Below, piece after piece: positions 48,335-53,959 of a stretch of 53,959 nt of DNA (its first letter is position 1; each line of letters starts with the position of its first letter). The notes beneath the pieces are model-generated. The model did no database searches and was not told the origin of the DNA. It saw only the letters and a program-made list of their open reading frames with translations. The position numbers were made by a program, and so were the translations under genes. The DNA comes from Bacilli bacterium (lineage in GTDB: Bacteria > Bacillota_I > Bacilli_A > RFN20 > CAG-826): contig JAKSHZ010000009.1 in assembly GCA_024399115.1 (NCBI GenBank), positions 1 to 53,959 on the forward strand. The letters are read 5' to 3'.

Positions 48335-50152
48335 TTAAGCTGCTACTGCAACAATTGTAATAGTGCCATCACTATTTACTTTAGTAAGTTTATATTTACC
48401 ACTACCAGCTGGGTTTTCTTCAATTTTGTTGAATGTACAAGTTGTGCCTGAACCTGTTTTAGTGTTTGTAGCATCAAGTTTGTATCCTTCTTCAAAAACA
48501 ATTTTGCAATAAAGTTGTCCCATATCAACCTCTTTAGTTGGTTCACCACTACTCTTATGAATACTAGTTCCGACTAAACCTGTAACTTTATTAGCTTCAG
48601 TACATTCAGCGTCATTATAGAGTTCGATGCTAACAACATGTTCGCCTTTAACAAAAGTAACTTGATAGCCTTCTTTTACAGTATTGACTGGTTCTGTTAT
48701 AACTTTTACAACAATATTGTCTTCAATCTTAGTAATCTTGTAAGAATCTTCTCTTCCTGAATCAGCAGATGTTTCGATTGGGAATTTGAAATTCTTATAT
48801 GCTTTAGTAGCAGGTGAAACTTGTTCGATACCTTTTACTTTATAGCCTTCTGCAACAGTGATAGCCATATTACATTGACCATCGCCTTCTTGAGATTTTC
48901 TACCTTGTTCAGTTCTTGAATAGTGGACATCAGCTGTATCTTCAATTGTAAATCTTTCATCTTCATAGAACTTAATTGAAGTAACATGTTCGTCACCACT
49001 AACTTGAACTGTATATCCTTCACTTGCAGCTGGAACAACATCTTCAACTGCAGATGCAGAAGTTACAGCGAAATTATAGAATGTTGGTTCCCAACCACCA
49101 GCTTCAACAATTTTGATTGTGTTAATACCAGCTTTTAAATCAACTGTACATGGGAAGTTGTACCATCCTCTTCCGTTAACAGCATCGCCAGCGATATTTT
49201 TAGAAGCGTCCATTTCAACAGCTTTACCATTAACTAAAACAATGAATCTGAATTCAGAAATTTTGTAGCCAGCATCGCTATCATCAGCGATAAGGCCTGG
49301 AGTCCAGTCACTACCTGCAGCAGCGCCTAAGAATAAGCCTGCTGTACCATCTAAGTAGTTAGCTGGTGTGAATTCAGCGCTTAATTGAGCTCCAACCATT
49401 GATGCTTTAACATTAATTTTGTATTCAAGGAAAGCGCCTGGAACATTTGCATCAAAAACAGCTTCGTGTGCACTACTTGATGCTGGTAATGTCATTGCGT
49501 TACCAATTGGACGTCCGCCGAATTTAACGCCTTCACCAGAAACAGTATAGTTTGCTTCTTCGTTATATAAAACTTCCTTAGTATCTAATGTAACGTCTTT
49601 TGCATCCCAAACAATTTTCTTAGCATTATCATCAGCACAGCTGAAGACATCATAGCCAATTAAATCATGATCAGCTGCAACTGTAGCTGCTGCTGTATCA
49701 CCAAAATTGTGATCACCTCTTGCGATTACTTGAACATCTTCTGCTCCGCAATCTTTACAAGTAGCTTTTTTAGAGCCTTCAACAAAGTGAGTTGCTGAAG
49801 TGACGACTGTATATTCGCCTAAATCGTGAGTTGTTTTTTGTGGGACATCTCTAGAAGATTTTTCACCACAGTTTTTACATTTTGTAATTACTTTACCTGC
49901 TTGTTGGCAAGTTGCTTTGACTGCACCAGTTTGATCTGTATCATCTTGGAATTTATGAGTTAAGGCTTTAATTTCTTCAGTTTCTTTCTCACCACAAACT
50001 GTACAAGTTCTTTCTTTACTTCCTGCGACACCGCATGATGCTTCTTTTGTAACGACAAAATCACCAAATGTATGTTCTTCACATGGTTTAGTTCCACCGC
50101 AAGAAGCTAACAAAAATAAAGAAAATAAAAACGGAATTGTTTTATTTTTCAT
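48335..50152 (-). CDS. lipoprotein with Cys-x-x-Cys repeats and a carbohydrate-binding-like domain
   Basis: 605 aa. Signal peptide with lipobox LLASC. About residues 25-150 hold three to four short repeats of the type H-F-G-x-x-x-V-T-x-x-A-T-C followed by T-C-x-x-C-G-x-x-E, as in CTVCGEKE, CKNCGEKS and CKDCGAED. These Cys-pair repeats occur in surface proteins of Bacillota. About residues 200-370 form a beta-sandwich that looks like a CBM6/35-type module (YTVSGEGVKFGG, WYNFPCTVDLKAGINTIKIVE). The C-terminal 230 residues hold two similar beta domains, each starting EGY-VQV/VTF and KGEHV-SI. No catalytic site seen. Surface binding to glycans is inferred. Confidence 0.82.
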   Translation of the reverse strand: MKNKTIPFLFSLFLLASCGGTKPCEEHTFGDFVVTKEASCGVAGSKERTCTVCGEKETEEIKALTHKFQDDTDQTGAVKATCQQAGKVITKCKNCGEKSSRDVPQKTTHDLGEYTVVTSATHFVEGSKKATCKDCGAEDVQVIARGDHNFGDTAAATVAADHDLIGYDVFSCADDNAKKIVWDAKDVTLDTKEVLYNEEANYTVSGEGVKFGGRPIGNAMTLPASSSAHEAVFDANVPGAFLEYKINVKASMVGAQLSAEFTPANYLDGTAGLFLGAAAGSDWTPGLIADDSDAGYKISEFRFIVLVNGKAVEMDASKNIAGDAVNGRGWYNFPCTVDLKAGINTIKIVEAGGWEPTFYNFAVTSASAVEDVVPAASEGYTVQVSGDEHVTSIKFYEDERFTIEDTADVHYSRTEQGRKSQEGDGQCNMAITVAEGYKVKGIEQVSPATKAYKNFKFPIETSADSGREDSYKITKIEDNIVVKVITEPVNTVKEGYQVTFVKGEHVVSIELYNDAECTEANKVTGLVGTSIHKSSGEPTKEVDMGQLYCKIVFEEGYKLDATNTKTGSGTTCTFNKIEENPAGSGKYKLTKVNSDGTITIVAVAA

Positions 50153-50297
50153 ATAAATACCTCTTTGTTATGATTTTATCATATAGATTTGAAATTTGTA
50201 TAGTTTTTACAAAAAATTAATAAATAGATAAATATTAGCTAAAAATATTTTCCTATTACCGAATAATAGTATGATAAAAAGTTATTGAAGCTTCATG

Positions 50298-50325
50298 TTC
50301 TGGTGGTTAGGAAGAAGAAGTTAAG
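50298..50325 (+). other. possible 5S rRNA remnant
   Basis: TTCTGGTGGTTA followed 5-8 nt later by GAAGTTAAG, in the order found at the two ends of the 5S rRNA core, but with the 40-50 nt between them missing. A terminator follows on the same strand. Could be coincidence. Confidence 0.2.
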
Positions 50326-50346
50326 TAATAGTATCTATATATACTG

Positions 50347-50376
50347 AAAAGAAGCCGTTCAATCGGCTTCTTTTTT
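50347..50376. terminator. strong bidirectional terminator
   Basis: 11-bp stem AAAAGAAGCCG / CGGCTTCTTTT with TTCAAT loop and TTTTTT on plus; TTTTCAG on minus. It ends the 5'-nucleotidase gene (minus) and could end any plus-strand transcript from 50250-50346. Confidence 0.85.
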
Positions 50377-50386
50377 ATGTTCATTA

Positions 50387-52837
50387 TTAATAAGTTGGTT
50401 TGACGAACCCTGCATTACTACTATTGTAGTTAGATGCAATGACTGTTCCAGACTGTTTCTTAAAATAGTCAGCTGCAATATCTCTGTATAAATAAGCATT
50501 GCCGTCTTTTTTAAGTGTTCCTAGGATTTGCATATTACTGCCAGAATGACTGAAATAGTCATAGTATCTATTTGAGTTTGTATGCCATAAGAGATAATCG
50601 ATAACTGCAATTGTATAAGTTTTTGATGAACTCATAGAAGTTAAACTAGGATCATGGTAGCAGTAGTTGCCATCATAACAAACTTCCGCAACATTCTTAC
50701 TACCAGTCACCTTAACAATATAGATAACATTATCGAATGGGAAAGCTTCATAGAATTGAGAATAAGTAATGTTACCTGAGGCTCTAATATCGTATCTAGC
50801 GTTATTTGAGCACGCGATATCAACGTCATATCCTTCTGCTTTCGCCTCTTCATATACCGCTTTACACAGCAAGTTAGGGAGTTGATTGGTCTTTGAGAAA
50901 GTACCACTTCCACTTCCTAAAACTTGGCCTCCAATTGAAGAATATTCCTTTTCATATGAAGCCATAATATTAGTGATATTACTATCAACAGTTTTAACTT
51001 GCGCTGTAATTCCGGCGTAATTTAATCCGCCAACATCAGTTTGCTTAAGTTCGCCATCTAATAATGTGAAAGTTGCTCTGAAGATTCTTTCGCCATAAGC
51101 TTGAGCTTGGGTGTATCGAACACCGTTTTCTGTATAGTCCTCATATTGATGAGAGTGACCACAAACAACATAATCAACGTATTTTCTACCAGAAATTGGT
51201 GAAACATCCGTCAATCCAAGGCCTTTAGTATCTGCAGCGGAACCGTGTACACTTGCGATAACAAAATCACAATTTAATTCCGTTTTTAACTTATTAGAAA
51301 CGGTTTTAACATTTTCAATCTCGTTTTTGAAACAAATGTCCTCGACTAAAGGCGAACAAATAGAAGTAATTTGATCCGCGCCAATAACACCGACAACACC
51401 AATTTTTACTCCATTTTCAAGAGTTTTTATATAATAACTCTCACCAAGTCTATCTTGTTGTAAAACTCCTTCAGTATGAGAACTAAAATCATAATCATAA
51501 ATGTTGCTTGCTAAATTAGTCATTCTCCAGCCATCATCAGCAACTCTTGCTTTATTGTTTTCGATTTTATCTTCTCCCCAGTCAAAGTCATGGTTACCTA
51601 AAGTATGAACATCTACATGTGCATAGTTAAATACATCAGTAATCATAGCGCCGTTATTGTGGTTAGATTCAATGCTTCCTTGGAAAGTATCGCCACTATC
51701 GATTATGATTGTGTTTTCTTCGTCGCTAACTTGTTTTAAGAAAGTGCCAAATTTAGCTAATCCAACGTGACCATCAGAACTATATTCTTTAACTGCGCCA
51801 TGGAAATCATTAAATGACCAAACAGTAAATGTACCTGTAGCTTTTGTAATTACAGGTATAACTTCACGTTCCTCATAATTGCATGAATTACAGAATCTTA
51901 CTTTAGATCCTTCGGTAGTTGCAGTTGGTTCTTTTGTTGTAATCCATCTACCTAATGTATGTGGAGATTTGTTTCTAAATAAAGAAGTATGTTCGCAAGT
52001 TGCTTCATACCAGTGATAATTTTCATCATAAGAATAGACATCGCTATATGTGTGCTGATGAACTTGAGTTGAAGATCCTGGCTCATGAATATCTAAAATA
52101 ACAGGGCTAGTAGCTACGCCAGTTGGAGATTGTTTTGCGTTTAAATATGCAACTTCATACGCATAGTTAGAATTAATCTTATAGTATTTGTATAAATAGC
52201 CATAAACAACAATTTCTTTGCCTTCAAGATCTGTTTCAGAATATGTTCCTAAAGATTCATCAATTACACAGCTATAAACTTTTGCGCTAGCGTCTTCTTC
52301 TAAATTTTCATATCCATCAAATGTAAAAGAAAAAGAATTATATGTCTCGTTTTTAGAGCAGTCTTTCACTATTCCTTTAACATAATATTGGTTATCGGAT
52401 GGGGTATTAATTTCTAATGATTTACATTCAGCAATAAAATCTTCGACATTAAGCGGATGTTCAAGACTAAAACCGTCACCTTCTAAAACAGAAATAGCTT
52501 CGTGAAGATCATAACCACAAGTTGAACAAACCTTATGTTTAAAACCAACATTTACCATTGTTGGCTTTCTATCAATAATCCAATCTCCAAATTTATGTTC
52601 GCTCTTAAAGCTTACTTCACCAGTATGTTCACAGGTTGCCTCATGCCAATGATAAAAATCATCACTGGACCATTTTGATGAAAAAGTATGTTGATGAGTA
52701 TTGCTATTATTTTGAGAATCTTGCCCATTAGAATTATCTGGATTTGGTACTTTATTACCACCAGTAGAAGGTAAAGCATTGCAAGATGCCAATGTTAGCA
52801 TCATTAATGTTGAAATAAATAAATATCTTTTTTTCAT
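50387..52837 (-). CDS. lipoprotein 5'-nucleotidase/metallophosphatase with N-terminal Cys/His-rich repeats
   Basis: 816 aa. Lipobox TLASC. Two copies of an H-T-F/Y-S-x-x-x-S-x-x-x-x-Y-H-W-x-E-A-T-C-E-H-T motif (about 50-75 and 262-290), each followed by a C-S-T-C or C-N-S-C pair. Between them is an OB-like domain (YYVKGIVKD). The metallophosphoesterase domain starts near residue 330: NDFHGAV, IDSGDTFQGS, LGNHDFDWG, and SVHGS with CGHSHQYE give all metal-binding motifs. The C-terminal 5'-nucleotidase domain (about 620-800) follows. Extracellular dephosphorylation of nucleotides is likely. The ATG lies 6 nt after a TATATT. Confidence 0.93.
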   Translation of the reverse strand: MKKRYLFISTLMMLTLASCNALPSTGGNKVPNPDNSNGQDSQNNSNTHQHTFSSKWSSDDFYHWHEATCEHTGEVSFKSEHKFGDWIIDRKPTMVNVGFKHKVCSTCGYDLHEAISVLEGDGFSLEHPLNVEDFIAECKSLEINTPSDNQYYVKGIVKDCSKNETYNSFSFTFDGYENLEEDASAKVYSCVIDESLGTYSETDLEGKEIVVYGYLYKYYKINSNYAYEVAYLNAKQSPTGVATSPVILDIHEPGSSTQVHQHTYSDVYSYDENYHWYEATCEHTSLFRNKSPHTLGRWITTKEPTATTEGSKVRFCNSCNYEEREVIPVITKATGTFTVWSFNDFHGAVKEYSSDGHVGLAKFGTFLKQVSDEENTIIIDSGDTFQGSIESNHNNGAMITDVFNYAHVDVHTLGNHDFDWGEDKIENNKARVADDGWRMTNLASNIYDYDFSSHTEGVLQQDRLGESYYIKTLENGVKIGVVGVIGADQITSICSPLVEDICFKNEIENVKTVSNKLKTELNCDFVIASVHGSAADTKGLGLTDVSPISGRKYVDYVVCGHSHQYEDYTENGVRYTQAQAYGERIFRATFTLLDGELKQTDVGGLNYAGITAQVKTVDSNITNIMASYEKEYSSIGGQVLGSGSGTFSKTNQLPNLLCKAVYEEAKAEGYDVDIACSNNARYDIRASGNITYSQFYEAFPFDNVIYIVKVTGSKNVAEVCYDGNYCYHDPSLTSMSSSKTYTIAVIDYLLWHTNSNRYYDYFSHSGSNMQILGTLKKDGNAYLYRDIAADYFKKQSGTVIASNYNSSNAGFVKPTY

Positions 52838-52871
52838 ATCGAAAATATACCACTTAATTAGATTTTTTCAA
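52838..52871 (-). promoter_or_regulatory. promoter of the 5'-nucleotidase gene, leaderless layout
   Basis: TTGAAA (52866-52871), 16 nt, TATATT (52844-52849), TTCGAT, ATG on minus. The -35 lies within the 3' end of the phosphatase gene. Confidence 0.55.
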
Positions 52872-53892
52872 CCATAATATCTATGATATTATTCAAAGTC
52901 GTTGCACTAACACCAACAGATGTTAAATAATTGAAGATTTTTTCAGATAAAGAATTACCTGAAGAAAGTTCTATTGTTTCAATGTATCCATCAATTGTTT
53001 TAATAGTTCTAACACCATGAATTAGTCCGAAATTTGAGAATGCATAGTCTCTATATAAGTCATCTTTGCTAACACCTAATAACCCATTAATTAAGAATGC
53101 GATAAGGCCTGTTCTATCCGTACCAATTGAACAATGGAACGCTATCGGATAATTCTTTTGATCTCCAAAGATATCAAAGATGCCTTTTAATTTAGTCTTA
53201 TTTAAAGTCAAAATATTTCCTGAAGAAGCAAGAGGATAAGATATATAGGTAACTTCAGAACCTAAAACAGATGAAGTTAATCCACCGTTTTCATTATCAC
53301 TGGTCTTACGGAGATCGATTTCGGTTTTAACTCCTAAAGTTGATTTCATTGTGTTGATACCAGCCTCCGAAATCAATAAATCAGTTGTTTCATCTTCATT
53401 ATATTTTGCAGTTCTATAGATGAGTCCTTGCTTGACTCTATTTTTCTTACCGATTTTCCAACCGCCTAAATCTCTACAGTTAGTAACTCCATCAACATAT
53501 AAGTTTCTAGGAGCAACATTCTCTGTTTTAAATTCGGTTGTTTTAATTACTTCGCCATTAACAGAGATTGTAGTTTTATAATTTGTGCCAATCTTTAAAT
53601 TATATAAATCGTATGAATTATCGCCATTAGAATAAGTATAAGAATCGATTTCCTTATAACCTTCAAAAGTTTTAACGATAGCACCGCTAGCTATGTCACT
53701 AAGATCAACTTTGTATGGAGCAGGTTTACTGTTATCAGTTTGTCCATCAACATACTTAGTAAAACTACTAACACCATCTTTTAAATAGTTTACTTGAAGT
53801 TCAGTATGTAATGAATAACCGGAGTTATCATCCCCACACGCGCATAATGTTAATAAGGATATAGTAAATAGACTTAAATATTTATATTTCAT
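52858..53892 (-). CDS. lipoprotein tyrosine-phosphatase-like protein
   Basis: 344 aa. Signal peptide with lipobox TLCAC. A fibronectin-like N-terminal part (about 30-125) precedes a phosphatase domain with NCRDLGGW, GLIYRTAKY and the P-loop HCSIGTDRTG (Cys-x5-Arg). This is the Y_phosphatase3 type, known to act on phosphotyrosine or phosphoinositides in other bacteria. Being anchored outside, it may act on host-derived substrates or scavenged phosphate esters. A -10-like TATATT ends 6 nt before the ATG. It lies 20 bp upstream of the 5'-nucleotidase gene. Confidence 0.9.
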   Translation of the reverse strand: MKYKYLSLFTISLLTLCACGDDNSGYSLHTELQVNYLKDGVSSFTKYVDGQTDNSKPAPYKVDLSDIASGAIVKTFEGYKEIDSYTYSNGDNSYDLYNLKIGTNYKTTISVNGEVIKTTEFKTENVAPRNLYVDGVTNCRDLGGWKIGKKNRVKQGLIYRTAKYNEDETTDLLISEAGINTMKSTLGVKTEIDLRKTSDNENGGLTSSVLGSEVTYISYPLASSGNILTLNKTKLKGIFDIFGDQKNYPIAFHCSIGTDRTGLIAFLINGLLGVSKDDLYRDYAFSNFGLIHGVRTIKTIDGYIETIELSSGNSLSEKIFNYLTSVGVSATTLNNIIDIMVEKI

Positions 53893-53959
53893 ATAAAAAA
53901 TATAACGGTACTCTTCTTTTCGTTGGGGTCACTATTTTTAGCCGCCCCATTGAAAAAAA

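Overview
The window is low-GC DNA that reads as a Gram-positive Bacillota or Mollicutes-relative chromosome. Evidence for this is GatCAB amidotransferase, PcrA, CarD, group II ECF S components for folate and thiamine (FolT, ThiT), a TPP riboswitch, lipobox lipoproteins and MBG/InlB-type surface repeats. UGA is used as a stop (for example pcrA) and Trp is TGG, so code 11 fits better than code 4. An uncultured, host-associated Bacilli or Erysipelotrichia-like lineage is my best guess, not a proof. Almost every gene is on the minus strand; only a three-gene unit at 36714-38753 is on plus.

Region 1-17091 is the unusual part. It holds ten minus-strand genes with 2 to 20 bp gaps or short overlaps, behind a promoter just downstream of the nusG terminator. 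In transcription order they are: a polytopic membrane protein, a three-helix membrane protein, a tail-anchored protein, an AAA+ homologue that has lost its ATPase motifs, a membrane-anchored McrB-like AAA+ ATPase, a McrC/DUF2357-like protein carrying a long coiled coil instead of a nuclease, a second membrane-anchored McrB-like ATPase, an InlB-repeat membrane protein, a surface protein with one dead and one intact transglutaminase domain, and a giant (>1718 aa) MBG/Ig-like repeat protein that runs off the window. I read this as an envelope machine: McrB-type AAA+ proteins at the membrane coupled to exported transglutaminase and fibre-like proteins. It resembles the MoxR-transglutaminase logic but is built from McrBC parts. 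It is the best candidate for an undescribed system here.

Region 17195-26431 holds housekeeping units: rpmG-secE-nusG; smpB-folC-folT plus a 52-aa membrane protein; a CarD regulator; and a large Cache-sensor/MscS channel fusion with degV and an 85-aa membrane protein. Region 26633-36148 holds gatCAB-galE-lipase ending in tRNA-Arg(CCT), then pcrA-ligA. Region 36200-38908 has a thioredoxin-like lipoprotein, the plus-strand membrane trio, and a 40-aa membrane protein hidden behind asnS. Region 38911-45796 has asnS, the t6A/ribosome-modification operon (tsaD-rimI-tsaB-tsaE with a DUF402 gene and a membrane protein), riboswitch-controlled thiT and ung. The last part has two small or unknown genes, gpsA, and three exported lipoproteins: a Cys-rich repeat protein, a 5'-nucleotidase and a tyrosine-phosphatase-like protein.

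Several transcription units share one initiation layout: a -10 hexamer ending 6 or 7 nt before the ATG, with no Shine-Dalgarno. This suggests leaderless mRNAs, while genes inside operons mostly carry GGAGG-type sites.
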